Under the pieces are notes generated by a model. The model ran no database searches, was not told the DNA's origin, and worked only from the letters and a program-made list of their open reading frames with translations. Positions 16,023 through 24,978 of a stretch of DNA of 64,000 nucleotides are shown in pieces. Position 1 is the first letter of the stretch. Every line of letters starts with the position of its first letter. Where the stretch lies: the NCBI RefSeq assembly GCF_035555955.1, contig NZ_DATMGA010000013.1:1-64000 (forward strand). The letters are read 5' to 3'. A program made the position numbers and the translations under genes. The stretch is from Eoetvoesia sp035555955 (lineage in GTDB: Bacteria > Pseudomonadota > Gammaproteobacteria > Burkholderiales > Burkholderiaceae_B).

Positions 16023-17141
16023 TTAGGGGTTTATCACGTAGTTGCTGAAACCGCCGTTCCGGTTTTCTATGCCCGAAATCGCTTCGTTCACCTGATCCAG
16101 CGGAAATCCGACCTGTTCGAACACGGACATGTCAAGCAGTCCGGATGCCGCCATGTCGGCCATGTCTTGTCCCTCGCCGGGGGTAAACCAGCAAGAGCCT
16201 ATCACACTTTGTTGCAAGTCCATCATGGTGTGCAAATCCATCGGCACACTGCCCGCCGTGGCGCCGATATCGATGGCCGTTCCGCCGCGCTTGAGCGCCC
16301 GCATGCTGGCCAGCAGGGTTTCGTGCCCGGCGCCGGGCCCAAGGCAATCGACGTAGATATCCACGCCTTCGCCGCCGGTAAGGCGCTGGATCCAGGCGTC
16401 GATGGGTTCGCTGTCGTTCAACGACTTGACTTCGATGCGGTGGGGAGCCAATGCCTTGACTCGATCCAGCAGAACCTGGTTGCGGGCCGTGCCGAAGATG
16501 CGGGTGGCGCCCATGGCCAGGCCGAACAACGCGCCACCCAGCCCCAGGGTGCCGCTGATGCCGTTGACCAGCAGTGTTTTGCCGGGCCTCACCCCCCCTT
16601 TGCGCAAGCCGGCATACGCCGTGCCCAGATAGCCGAAACGCGCCGCCTGGTCGTAGCTGAGGCTGTCGGGCAGACTGACCAGCGAGTACTGAGGCGCGGT
16701 CATGTATTCGCACAGGCCGCCATAGGGATAGTCGTCGAAAATCTTCATGGACTTGTCGGAAAAACCGAAGTAACCGTTGAACGTCCAGTACTCGCAATTG
16801 GTGTGCTGGCCGTTGCGGCAGGCCCTGCAGCCGCCGCAATAGCGGCCCGGATTCACGTATACGCGGTCGCCCGGCTTCCAGGCATGCACCTGGGAGCCCA
16901 CGGCCACGACCTCGCCGGCCGGATCCAGCCCGAAAATGGCGGGCAGCGGCGGCAGCGGCCTTTCGGGAAACCAGGTTGTCCAGTTGCTGAGGATGTTGCC
17001 CAGGTTTGGCACGATACCGCAGGACTTGACCCGCACCAGCACGTCATTGGAACGGGGCTCGGGCACGGGAACCTGTTCGATTTTCATGGGCTCGCCCACT
17101 TTATGCATGCGGGCGGCTTTCATGGTTTTCGGCAATGCCAT
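16023..17141 (-). CDS. Zinc-dependent medium-chain alcohol dehydrogenase
   Basis: This is a 372-residue MDR-family dehydrogenase. The catalytic domain holds the structural-zinc cysteine cluster (CGGCRACRNGQHTNC, about residues 100-115) and GLDPAGEVVAVGSQV; the Rossmann domain shows GISGTLGLGGALFGLAMG. It oxidises a primary or secondary alcohol, or reduces the aldehyde, with NAD(P). The frame extends to 17180, but AAGGAG directly precedes the ATG at 17141, so I use that start. It is the first gene of the liv set 1 operon. The substrate is unknown. Confidence 0.88.
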   Translation of the reverse strand: MALPKTMKAARMHKVGEPMKIEQVPVPEPRSNDVLVRVKSCGIVPNLGNILSNWTTWFPERPLPPLPAIFGLDPAGEVVAVGSQVHAWKPGDRVYVNPGRYCGGCRACRNGQHTNCEYWTFNGYFGFSDKSMKIFDDYPYGGLCEYMTAPQYSLVSLPDSLSYDQAARFGYLGTAYAGLRKGGVRPGKTLLVNGISGTLGLGGALFGLAMGATRIFGTARNQVLLDRVKALAPHRIEVKSLNDSEPIDAWIQRLTGGEGVDIYVDCLGPGAGHETLLASMRALKRGGTAIDIGATAGSVPMDLHTMMDLQQSVIGSCWFTPGEGQDMADMAASGLLDMSVFEQVGFPLDQVNEAISGIENRNGGFSNYVINP

Positions 17142-17504
17142 CTGGATCTCCTTGGTTATTGTGATTTGCCCTGGCGGCATCCTGGAAACAAGCCCCGGAA
17201 ACGCCGGCCGGCAAACGCGCGCGGCAGGCTTGCCGCGGTTGCGAATGTAGCCATTCTAGGCACCCAGGATGCGTTTGAGCATAGGTGTTTGCACTAAATT
17301 TTATGCCTAAAATTAAATAATGTGCATAATTTATCACAAAGGAGAAACGTGGCGCTGGACAAGGCGGCCCAGGTTGAAAGCGCAACGACACTACGGCGGC
17401 CGAAAAGCCACCGCGGATCGTCAGGAGCCGCAAAACAAAATCCTCTTATCGGCCACGACCCGCGATCACGCAAACCGAATCGCGGATCGAGCCATGCCCG
17501 CCGC
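17142..17504 (-). promoter_or_regulatory. 363-bp intergenic region with probable adh-liv promoter
   Basis: The gap lies between the TRAP binding-protein 3' end and the alcohol dehydrogenase start, both on the minus strand. It holds an AT-rich patch at 17285-17340. On the minus strand this reads TTTGTGATAAATTATGCACA, with an extended -10-like TGTGATAAA and a near-palindrome AAATTATG-CA-CATTATTT (17317-17334). Similar wording (TTTGTGATAA) occurs upstream of the VanA-like gene near 44860. No gene is visible: the long plus-strand frame here is the antisense shadow of the TRAP gene. Confidence 0.4.
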
Positions 17505-18590
17505 CTACTTCTTGTTGGCAGCCTGCGCCATGAGTTTATGGATGATGGCTTCCGCCTCGGCATAGAGCTTTGCGCCGTTACCGCCCTTGGCGTCGACATC
17601 CTTGATCCATTCGTTGCTTACGTTCTTGGTGGCGTCGATCCAGCGTTTGTATTCAGCATCGCTCATGTAATGGAATACGCTGCCATTCGCTTTGGAGACC
17701 TTCATGAAGTCGGCTTCCCGCTCGTCGAAGACTGTGCGCCCAGCCCAGGCCGAGACCTCTTCGCCGCTGTTGTCGTCGATGACCTTCTTGAGATCGGGCG
17801 GCAGGCTGTCGTAGCGCGCCTGGTTCATACCAAAAAGAAAGATGGAATTACCCATGCGAGGCTGGCCCTTGGGCACATCGAAATGGTAGTGGGTGATCTC
17901 GTCGAGCTTGATGGCCGGCACCCCTTCCCAGGGCACGGCGGCGCCATCGACCACGCCCTTGGACACGGCATCGGGAACCGCCGGCAGCGGCATCTGCACC
18001 GGCGCCGCGCCAATGGCCGTCAGCATTTTGGAGTTGACCCGGTTGGCCGAGCGGATCTTCAGGCCCTTGAAGTCATCCAGGGTCTTGGGCTGCTTATCGA
18101 CAAAGTGCAGGAGGGTGCCGCCATGGGTATGCATGAAAATGGGATGCACGCCCTTGTATTCGTCCATGGCGTATTTGTGCGTGAACTCCCACAGCGCGCG
18201 GCTGCCGATTTCGGCATTGGGCACCAGCCACGGCAGTTCGTAGACCGCGCTTTTGGTGAAGCGGCCCGACGCCTGCGTCGACAAGGTCCAGACGATGTCC
18301 GCCACGCCATCCTTGGCCTGGTCGAACAACTGGCCCGGCGTGCCGCCCAATTGCATGGCCGGGTAGATCTGGCACACCATTCGCTGGTTGGACTCCTTGG
18401 CGATCTTGTCGCACCAGGGCTGGATCATGTTGACCTGGGCGTTGGAGGTGGACGGCAGGAAATGGGAAACCCTGAGCACTATCTTGTCGGCGGCCTGCAC
18501 CGAGGCGGCCATGCCCAGCCCCAGGGCCAGGACGGCCAATCGGCCGAGAATCGCTGTTTTTTGCAACGGCCGTTTTGTCATTGTTGTCAT
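17505..18590 (-). CDS. TRAP transporter substrate-binding protein (DctP family)
   Basis: This 361-residue protein has a signal peptide ending ASVQAAD, then KIVLRVSHFLPSTSNAQ as in DctP-type receptors, and the carboxylate-binding arginine region LKIRSANRVNSKMLTAIGA. It binds a carboxylic acid in the periplasm and delivers it to the DctQM membrane complex encoded just upstream. The frame extends to 18647, but the ATG at 18590 has AAGGAGACAAAC before it. The neighbouring benzoylformate decarboxylase and aldehyde dehydrogenase suggest an aromatic 2-oxo or 2-hydroxy acid ligand such as benzoylformate or mandelate; this is inference. Confidence 0.9.
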   Translation of the reverse strand: MTTMTKRPLQKTAILGRLAVLALGLGMAASVQAADKIVLRVSHFLPSTSNAQVNMIQPWCDKIAKESNQRMVCQIYPAMQLGGTPGQLFDQAKDGVADIVWTLSTQASGRFTKSAVYELPWLVPNAEIGSRALWEFTHKYAMDEYKGVHPIFMHTHGGTLLHFVDKQPKTLDDFKGLKIRSANRVNSKMLTAIGAAPVQMPLPAVPDAVSKGVVDGAAVPWEGVPAIKLDEITHYHFDVPKGQPRMGNSIFLFGMNQARYDSLPPDLKKVIDDNSGEEVSAWAGRTVFDEREADFMKVSKANGSVFHYMSDAEYKRWIDATKNVSNEWIKDVDAKGGNGAKLYAEAEAIIHKLMAQAANKK

Positions 18591-18648
18591 GTTTGTCTCC
18601 TTGTGTGTGCGGGATTCGAGTCCCATATTTTTGCGGCGGAGCCGCAAA

Positions 18649-19983
18649 TCAAAGCGCCCCGAAGGCCCTGACCAGAACCAGGGTGATGCTCGGGAACAGT
18701 ACCAGGGCCGCGATGCGGATGAAGTCGGACGCCAGGAAAGGCATGACGCCCTTGAACGTTTCGGTCAGCGGCACATCCTTGGCCATGCGGTTGATGATGT
18801 AGACGTTCATACCCACGGGCGGATGCACCAGGCCGATTTCCACCACCATCAGGGCGAGAATGCCGAACCAGATGGATTTGTCTTCGAGCCCCATGCCCCA
18901 GAAATCCAGCCCCATGATCATGGGATAGAAAATGGGAATGGTCAGCAGGATCATGGCCAGCGAGTCCATGACGCAGCCCAGCAGGATGTAGACGATCAGA
19001 ACCGCCACGATGATGAGGAACGGCGACAGCCCGCTGTGCTGAACCCAGTGGGCCAGCTCGGTCGGCATTTGCGACAGGGCCAACGCGACGTTCAGCATGT
19101 CGGCCCCCAGCAATACCAGGTAGATCATGGCCGTGGCCTGGGCGGCGCCCAGCGCGCTGGCCAGCAGCCCCTGCCAGCGCAGCCCGCCGGTCACCACCGC
19201 GATAATGCCGCAGGCCGCCGCGCCGATGGCCGCCGCCTCGGTGGGCGTGGCCCAGCCCGCGTAAATACCCACGATGACCACCACGAACACCGCCAGCACG
19301 GGGCCGACCTGGATCAGCGCCCTGATGCGCTCGGGCCAGGCGGCCCGCGGCCCGGCCGGCCCTTTCTCGGGATTTCGGCGCACAATGATTTGAATGACCA
19401 CCATATAGCCCAGCATGGCCAGCACGCCGGGAATGACGGCGGCCATGAACAGCTTGCCGATGGATTCCTGGGTCAGGATGGCGTAGATGATGAGCGGCAC
19501 CGAGGGCGGAATCATGATGCCCAGCGTGCCGCCCGCCGCGAGCGTACCCGTGGCCAGGCTGCCGGCATAGCCGTAGCGGCGCAATTCGGGCAGCACCACC
19601 TGCCCCATGGTGGCCGCAGTGGCCAGCGACGAGCCGCAGATGGCGCCGAACCCGGCGCAGGCGCCCACCGCAGCCATGGCGACTCCGCCCCGGCGATGCC
19701 CGATAAACGCACTGACGAAACGGAACAGGCTGCGGCTCAAGCCCCCATGGGTAGCGAACTGCCCCATAAGAAGGAACAAGGGAATCACCACCAGGTCGTA
19801 GTTCGACAGGCGCGCGTACGTCAGATTTTTCAAGGAAGCCAGAAGCGGCGTCCAGTTGCCGCCCGTCAAATAGACATAGCCTCCGGCCCCCGCCACGAAC
19901 ATCGAGATGCCGATGGGTATGCGTATGACCATGAGCGTGAGCAGCACCGCGAACATGATCAGGCCAACCGTAATTCCCGTCAT
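18649..19983 (-). CDS. TRAP transporter large permease (DctM)
   Basis: This 444-residue polytopic inner-membrane protein of about 12 helices begins MTGITVGLIMFAVLLTLMV. DctM landmarks visible are PLFLLMGQF, GTLGIMIPPSVPLIIYAI and HPPVGMNVYI. It carries the sodium-coupled transport channel. The start at 19983 overlaps the small-subunit stop by 4 bp (ATGA), a normal coupling in TRAP operons; an upstream in-frame start would lie inside that gene. Confidence 0.93.
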   Translation of the reverse strand: MTGITVGLIMFAVLLTLMVIRIPIGISMFVAGAGGYVYLTGGNWTPLLASLKNLTYARLSNYDLVVIPLFLLMGQFATHGGLSRSLFRFVSAFIGHRRGGVAMAAVGACAGFGAICGSSLATAATMGQVVLPELRRYGYAGSLATGTLAAGGTLGIMIPPSVPLIIYAILTQESIGKLFMAAVIPGVLAMLGYMVVIQIIVRRNPEKGPAGPRAAWPERIRALIQVGPVLAVFVVVIVGIYAGWATPTEAAAIGAAACGIIAVVTGGLRWQGLLASALGAAQATAMIYLVLLGADMLNVALALSQMPTELAHWVQHSGLSPFLIIVAVLIVYILLGCVMDSLAMILLTIPIFYPMIMGLDFWGMGLEDKSIWFGILALMVVEIGLVHPPVGMNVYIINRMAKDVPLTETFKGVMPFLASDFIRIAALVLFPSITLVLVRAFGAL

Positions 19984-20540
19984 GGCTGTCCCCCCGCCGC
20001 GTAAACATGGCTTACCTTGACATGCAGGAAGCACATGTACAGGCCGGCGATGGCCAGGAGTATGAAGCCGGGCACCATGGAGGCCTGCACCACCCAGATG
20101 GGCCAGGCCAGGATGGGCGAGGTTTCAGCGGCTTCGCGCAGAGACATGGCCCCCACCCAGCTGCGCCATGCGATCACCACGCCGAAAAGGCCGACCAGCA
20201 AAGAACCCAGGGCGTCGAGCCGGTGCACGGTTTGCGGCCTGGCGTGGGCGGTGAAGAAATCGACCTTGACGTCGCCGTTTTCAAGATGGCAGTAGGCAAA
20301 GAAAGTGGCCGAGGCAAAAGCGGCCACCATCATGAGGATTTCCATGTCGCCGGGCACCGGCATGGAAAACAGCTTGCGCCCGACAATGGAAATCAGGGAC
20401 ATGATGACCAGCGCCACGAAGGCCAGGCTGCCCACGGCAGCGAAGAACTTAGACACGGCCAGCAAGCGATGGCCGAACGGGCCGAACTGATCATGCAAGA
20501 CAGACGCGGCGACGGCCTCGTCTTCCAGGGGGGATTGCAT
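19980..20540 (-). CDS. TRAP transporter small permease (DctQ)
   Basis: This 186-residue membrane protein has four predicted helices (FAAVGSLAFVALVIMSLISIVGRKL, MEILMMVAAFASATFFAYC, LGSLLVGLFGVVIAW, MVPGFILLAIAGLYMC). It includes the DctQ-typical GRKLF and the amphipathic ENGDVKVDFF segment. It forms the membrane complex with DctM. The ATG at 20540 is preceded by GGAGA; the longer frame to 20636 adds an atypical proline/arginine-rich extension. It is the first gene of the TRAP operon. Confidence 0.92.
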   Translation of the reverse strand: MQSPLEDEAVAASVLHDQFGPFGHRLLAVSKFFAAVGSLAFVALVIMSLISIVGRKLFSMPVPGDMEILMMVAAFASATFFAYCHLENGDVKVDFFTAHARPQTVHRLDALGSLLVGLFGVVIAWRSWVGAMSLREAAETSPILAWPIWVVQASMVPGFILLAIAGLYMCFLHVKVSHVYAAGGQP

Positions 20541-20594
20541 AGAGTCTCCAGGGATATATATTTTTATGGAGTGAATCGGGCATTCGGGGGGACG

Positions 20595-20614
20595 CCGGGG
20601 CGGGCGCGCCCCGG
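20595..20614. other. GC-rich hairpin between aldehyde dehydrogenase and TRAP genes
   Basis: CCGGGGCG-GGCG-CGCCCCGG is an 8-bp perfect stem in the 275-bp gap 20541-20815, 55 bp upstream of dctQ. It has no T-run on either side. It may be a weak terminator for the decarboxylase-aldehyde dehydrogenase transcript. Nothing else is clear in this gap except the short ORF at 20769. Confidence 0.35.
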
Positions 20615-20768
20615 AACTCCGCCCGTATCCCGCCACCCTTTACCGCTTTTTCTTTACTTTCTTTCAGTACAGTGTGTCGTGCATGGATGCGTACCGCAAT
20701 GTCGTTTTCGTACTAAACCATTATTAGCTTGGCTTATAGCGACGGGCCTGCGGAACCAGGAAAGCGCA

Positions 20769-20828
20769 ATGAAAAAGAGCATCCACTACGCCAGCCTGCC
20801 AGCCAACGCGCAGCGTCAGAAGGGATAA
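20769..20828 (+). pseudogene. Possible 5' gene remnant, 19 codons
   Basis: AGGAAAGCGC and an ATG start a plausible coding stretch MKKSIHYASLPANAQRQKG that stops inside the 3' end of the aldehyde dehydrogenase gene on the other strand. It looks like the truncated beginning of a gene cut off when the minus-strand cluster was joined here, or it may be chance. I do not recognise the protein. Confidence 0.2.
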
Positions 20829-22267
20829 TGGCGCGGCGTCGTTTGCACCGTGATCCAGCGCAGCGTGGTAAAGGCCTCGATGCCCGCCATGCCGCCAAAG
20901 CGTCCGTAGCCGGAATCCTTGACGCCGCCGAAAGGCATTTGCGCCTCGTCGTGCACGGTTGGCCCATTGACATGGCATATGCCGGACTCGATGCGCTTGG
21001 CAACCTGCCATGCCCGGCCGACGTCGGTGCCGAACACCGCCGCCGAAAGCCCGTAGCTGGTGTCGTTGGCGGCCGCGACGGCTTCGTCCACGCCATTGAC
21101 TCTAATGACGGGCTTGACCGGGCCGAAGCTTTCCTCGTGGTAGATGCGCATGTCGGAAGTCACGTGGTCGAGCAGCGTGGCGGGGAAAAGCGTGGAATCC
21201 GCCTTGCCGCCGCATATCAGCTTCGCCCCCTTGGCCAGGGCATCCTCGATGAGTTCGTTGCAGCGATTGACGATGCTGGCGTCCGCCACGGAGCCGAGCA
21301 CCACGGGCCCCTTGCGGGGATCGCCCAGCGGCAGGGCCTTGGCCTTGGCGGCGAGCTTGTCGATGAAGGCGTCGGCGATTTTATTGTCGACGATGAGGCG
21401 CTCGGTGCTCATGCAGACCTGGCCGGAATTGGCGAATGCGCCAAAGGCGGCGCCGTTGACGGCTTCGTCGAGGTTGGCGTCGTCCAGGACCACGAAAGGC
21501 GCTTTGCCGCCCAGTTCCAGAATAACCGGCGTGAGGTACTTGGCGCAGGTCTGGGCGATGAGCTTGCCGACCCGGGTCGACCCGGTGAAGTTGACGCACC
21601 TGAGCATGGGATGCGAAACCATGGCTTCGACGACTTCCGCGGCATCGGCGGGCGCGTTCGTCACGAAGTTGACCACCCCTTCGGGGAAGCCGGCTTCCTT
21701 GAAGGCCTCGACGATGATCCCGTGAGTGGCCGGGCATAGCTCCGAGCCCTTGAATATGACCGTATTGCCGCAGGCCAGGGGCGTGGCGATGGCCCGTATG
21801 CCCAGGATGACCGGCGCGTTCCAGGGCGCGATGCCCAGGATGACGCCCGTGGGCTGGCGCACGGCAAGCGCCAGGTTGCCGGGCACGTCGGAGGGAATGA
21901 CTTCGCCGCTGATACGGGTGGTGATGGCCGCGGCCTCGTGCAGCATGCCCGCCGCCAGATGAACATTGAACCCGGCCCAGGGCGCGGCGGCCCCGGTTTC
22001 CGACGCCATCGCGGCGATCAGCGCTTCCGCCTTGCCCTCGAGCGCATGCGCCGCCTTCGACAACAGCGCCCTGCGCTCGCCGGGAGTGGTTTCGGACCAG
22101 GCGGCGAACGCCGCGGCGGCCGCCTCGACCGCCGCCCTGGCGTCTTCCGGCGTGGCCGCCGGCGCGACAGTGGCAACGCTGCCGTCCAACGGATTGCAGC
22201 GTTCGAAAGTCTGCCCGTTGGATGCCTGCACGGACTTATTATTGATAAGCATGGAAATCTTGTTCAT
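20816..22267 (-). CDS. NAD(P)-dependent aldehyde dehydrogenase (aromatic aldehyde type)
   Basis: This 483-residue aldehyde dehydrogenase has the catalytic residues in place: N150 in APWN, E251 in LELGGK, and the nucleophile C285 in NSGQVCMSTER, with FTGSTRVGK for cofactor binding. Length and the GQVCMSTERL context resemble vanillin, salicylaldehyde and benzaldehyde dehydrogenases. It starts 36 bp after the benzoylformate decarboxylase stop. The natural reading is a two-step route, benzoylformate to benzaldehyde to benzoate, or the same on a ring-substituted analogue. AAGGAGGAAGG precedes the ATG. Confidence 0.9.
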   Translation of the reverse strand: MNKISMLINNKSVQASNGQTFERCNPLDGSVATVAPAATPEDARAAVEAAAAAFAAWSETTPGERRALLSKAAHALEGKAEALIAAMASETGAAAPWAGFNVHLAAGMLHEAAAITTRISGEVIPSDVPGNLALAVRQPTGVILGIAPWNAPVILGIRAIATPLACGNTVIFKGSELCPATHGIIVEAFKEAGFPEGVVNFVTNAPADAAEVVEAMVSHPMLRCVNFTGSTRVGKLIAQTCAKYLTPVILELGGKAPFVVLDDANLDEAVNGAAFGAFANSGQVCMSTERLIVDNKIADAFIDKLAAKAKALPLGDPRKGPVVLGSVADASIVNRCNELIEDALAKGAKLICGGKADSTLFPATLLDHVTSDMRIYHEESFGPVKPVIRVNGVDEAVAAANDTSYGLSAAVFGTDVGRAWQVAKRIESGICHVNGPTVHDEAQMPFGGVKDSGYGRFGGMAGIEAFTTLRWITVQTTPRHYPF

Positions 22268-22302
22268 TACCTTCCTCCTTTAATGCATTTTGTGAATTCA
22301 GA

Positions 22303-23916
22303 TCAGGCCACTTCCACCTCGACGAGCGTGGGCACGCTGGCGTTGAGCGCGCGATCGAGCGCGGCGCGCAGTTCCGCCGCGTCGGAAATCCGCTCGGCCT
22401 GGACCCCCATGCCCTTCGCCAGGGACACGAAGTCGATGTCGGGCAAATCGGTGCCGGTAAGCGGCGTGGCGGGGTCGTAGCCGAAGATCCCGGCGAACTC
22501 TCGCAGTGCCGCGTATTTGCGGTTATTGAGAATGACGAAAGCCATCGGCAGCTCGAACTGCGCGGCGCTCCAGAGCGCTTGTATGGAATACATGGCCGAG
22601 CCGTCGCCAATCAGGGCGATGACCTTGGACTCGGGCCTGGCCAGCGCCACCCCGACCGCAGCCGGCAGCCCGTAGCCCAGACCGCCGCTGCACATGGTGT
22701 AGAACGTTTCCGTCTCGTAGATAGGCAGGTAGTCGTGCATGGTCGACCGCGAGCTGGGTGCCTCTTCGACGATGATGCTGGAACGGCTCCGGGCCTGATC
22801 CAGGGTCTGCAATGCAAAGGCGACCGACATGCGCTCGCCGCGGCCGGGCATTTCGACGACAGGCTTGCGGGGCACGGGCGCCAGCGTGGCGCGCGCGGCG
22901 GGGCCGCCCAACGCAACGAGATCCCGGACACCCTGCTGAATGCTGCAAATAATGGAGACGCCGGCTGGCGCCCACGCGGCGACATTGGGATCCTCGGTTA
23001 GCTGGATCAGGCTTGCGCCTTCGGGCAGGTGGGGCCCCTTGCCGTCGATATGGTAGGTAAACACCGGCGCGCCGATGGCAAACACCAGGTCGTGCCCGTC
23101 CAGAATGCTGACGATACGCTCGCGTATCGCGGGCAGAAAGCCCCCGAACAAGCGGTGATCCTCGGGAAAACTGCAACGTCCCGACATCGGCGCCACGTAG
23201 ACGCGCGCTTCGTGCAGCTCGGCCAGCTTCACCACATCGTCCCAGCCCTGGTCGCGATCCACCGCAGCCCCGACCACCAGCGCCGGGCGGCTGGCGCCGG
23301 CCAGATCCTTGGCGGCCTGGGCCAGCAAGGCAGCATCGGGACGGATGTTCCGGCTGACCTGATGCGGCGCCACTTTGTCTGTCATGACTTCCCAGTCGTC
23401 GGAAGGAATCGACACGAACACCGGCCCCCGGGGATGCGTCATGGCGATTTGATAGGCGCGGGCCAGGGCCAGCGGCACATCTTCGGGGCGGGCCGGCTCG
23501 ATGCTCCATTTGACGTAGGGCTTGGGCAGCTCGGGGGCCTGCATGGATCCCAGGAACGGATCGTAGGGCAAAATGGGCCTGGCCTGCTGGCCCGCCGTGA
23601 TGACCAGAGGCGTCTTGTTCTTGAACGCGGTAAAGATATTGCCCATGGCATGGCCCACCCCCGCCGCAGAGTGCAGGTTTATGAACGCCGCGTTATGCGT
23701 GGCCTGGGCATAGCCGTCGGCCATCCCCACCACCACCGACTCCTGCAGTCCCAATACGTACCGGAAGTCGTCGGGAAAATCGAAAAAGAAGGGAAGCTCG
23801 GTGGAGCCCGGGTTGCCGAATATCGAGGTCATGCCCAGGGAGCGGAGCAGGTCCAGGACCGCCTCGCGTACCGTGACCTGGCCCGAGTCGCGTGCGATGG
23901 ATGAAGGTGTCGTCAT
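22303..23916 (-). CDS. mdlC: Thiamine-diphosphate enzyme, benzoylformate decarboxylase
   Basis: This 537-residue ThDP-dependent decarboxylase has three domains. The hallmark active-site residues of benzoylformate decarboxylase can be matched: S38 in FGNPGSTELP, the ThDP-activating E59, H82 in LHSAAGVGHAMGN and H289 in VFTYHIDG. The C-terminal ThDP/Mg motif is GDGSAMYSIQALW ending NN. It converts benzoylformate (phenylglyoxylate) to benzaldehyde and CO2 in mandelate catabolism. No mandelate racemase or dehydrogenase is nearby, so the substrate may arrive as the 2-oxo acid through the TRAP system. A LysR gene is divergent from it. A ring-substituted benzoylformate remains possible. Confidence 0.85.
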   Translation of the reverse strand: MTTPSSIARDSGQVTVREAVLDLLRSLGMTSIFGNPGSTELPFFFDFPDDFRYVLGLQESVVVGMADGYAQATHNAAFINLHSAAGVGHAMGNIFTAFKNKTPLVITAGQQARPILPYDPFLGSMQAPELPKPYVKWSIEPARPEDVPLALARAYQIAMTHPRGPVFVSIPSDDWEVMTDKVAPHQVSRNIRPDAALLAQAAKDLAGASRPALVVGAAVDRDQGWDDVVKLAELHEARVYVAPMSGRCSFPEDHRLFGGFLPAIRERIVSILDGHDLVFAIGAPVFTYHIDGKGPHLPEGASLIQLTEDPNVAAWAPAGVSIICSIQQGVRDLVALGGPAARATLAPVPRKPVVEMPGRGERMSVAFALQTLDQARSRSSIIVEEAPSSRSTMHDYLPIYETETFYTMCSGGLGYGLPAAVGVALARPESKVIALIGDGSAMYSIQALWSAAQFELPMAFVILNNRKYAALREFAGIFGYDPATPLTGTDLPDIDFVSLAKGMGVQAERISDAAELRAALDRALNASVPTLVEVEVA

Positions 23917-23951
23917 GAAATGTCCTAGCCTTTGATTGCCGATGGTTCATT

Positions 23952-23983
23952 ATGGTTGACGCACCATTATCTGGCTATAAAAT
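23952..23983 (+). promoter_or_regulatory. Divergent control region of mdlC-like operon and LysR gene
   Basis: On the plus strand, TTGACG (23956-23961), 16 bp and TAAAAT (23978-23983) form a promoter for the LysR gene at 24016. It overlaps the inverted repeat ATGGT-TGACGC-ACCAT (23952-23967), a plausible LysR binding site that could both autorepress and act on the divergent decarboxylase gene. Confidence 0.5.
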
Positions 23984-24015
23984 AACTTTACTAATTGATT
24001 ATTAGGTATGCGAAT

Positions 24016-24978
24016 ATGGTTCTGCCGGACCTGAATCTGCTGCGACTTTTCGAAGCCATTTATCGCCTGCGCAATGTCAGCCGGGCCGCCGAGGCGCTGC
24101 AGATGTCCCAGCCGGCCGCCAGCCAGGGGCTGACCCGGCTGAGGCTGGCTCTTGGCGATGCCCTTTTCGTGCGCGCCCCGGGCGGCATGCGGCCCACCCC
24201 AAGGGCGCACCGCCTGGCCAACGTCGTCCAGGCGGCCATCATCTCCATCGAGGGCGCGCTGAACGAAACCACGTCGTTCGACCCCGCCTCGGCGAAAATG
24301 ACGGTGCGCATACACATGAGCGATATCGGGGAAGCCCGCCTGCTGCCAACCCTGATGACGGAACTGAGGCGGCTGGCTCCGGGCATAAAGGTGCAAACCT
24401 ACCCGCTGGCGTACGAGCAGATCGTCAATGCGCTGGACACCGGCAAACTGGACTTTGCCTGCGGCTTTCTGCCGTCCATCATCGACACGCCCTGCATACC
24501 CTTGTTTCAGGAAAAATACGCGGTCGTCGTGCGGCGCGGCCACCCCCTGGAGCAGCACTTTCGCAAATTGCCGGCCCATTCGGCGACCCAGGCCCTGTCG
24601 CAACTCAATTACGTTGCCGTGCGATCACACCCCGAAACCGTGCGCATCCTTCAGCAACTGGGCCTGGAAGATCACCTGGTGCTTACCTCGGCGCACTTTC
24701 TGGCGCTGCCCGAAATCGTAAGGCATACCGACCTTGGGGTCATCATGCCCTGCGATATCGTGGAGCGCTTTTTTTCTTATGCGAACAAATACCATGTCCT
24801 GAAAGCCGAGCTGCCGCAAAACATCCTTACCGTGTCCGTGTACTGGAGCAGGCGCTTCGAGGCCGACCCGGTGCACCGGTGGCTGCGGGAGTTCATTGTC
24901 GAAACCTTCCAGCACCCCGATCTCAGGGGCTTGCGCGAAGCCCCCAAGTCGATGATTACAAGGGGCGCAGCCCCATGA
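24016..24978 (+). CDS. LysR-family transcriptional regulator (NahR/NodD-like), divergent from mdlC-like gene
   Basis: This 320-residue regulator has an N-terminal winged helix-turn-helix (residues 3-62; RNVSRAAEALQMSQPAASQGLTRLR) and the GGMRPTPRA linker seen in NahR/NodD/DntR relatives, followed by a periplasmic-binding-like effector domain. It probably activates the decarboxylase-aldehyde dehydrogenase pair in response to an aromatic acid. I take the ATG at 24016 rather than the upstream TTG (23995), because VLPDLNLLRLFEAIYRL is the family start. Its last 23 bp overlap the end of the convergent BKACE gene. Confidence 0.9.
   Translation: MVLPDLNLLRLFEAIYRLRNVSRAAEALQMSQPAASQGLTRLRLALGDALFVRAPGGMRPTPRAHRLANVVQAAIISIEGALNETTSFDPASAKMTVRIHMSDIGEARLLPTLMTELRRLAPGIKVQTYPLAYEQIVNALDTGKLDFACGFLPSIIDTPCIPLFQEKYAVVVRRGHPLEQHFRKLPAHSATQALSQLNYVAVRSHPETVRILQQLGLEDHLVLTSAHFLALPEIVRHTDLGVIMPCDIVERFFSYANKYHVLKAELPQNILTVSVYWSRRFEADPVHRWLREFIVETFQHPDLRGLREAPKSMITRGAAP

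Noticed and set aside
17322..18671. Long plus-strand frame of about 449 codons
   Set aside because: It is the antisense of the dctP gene and is rich in His/Gly/Asp/Arg runs typical of GC-rich shadow frames. The minus-strand DctP has a signal peptide and family motifs.
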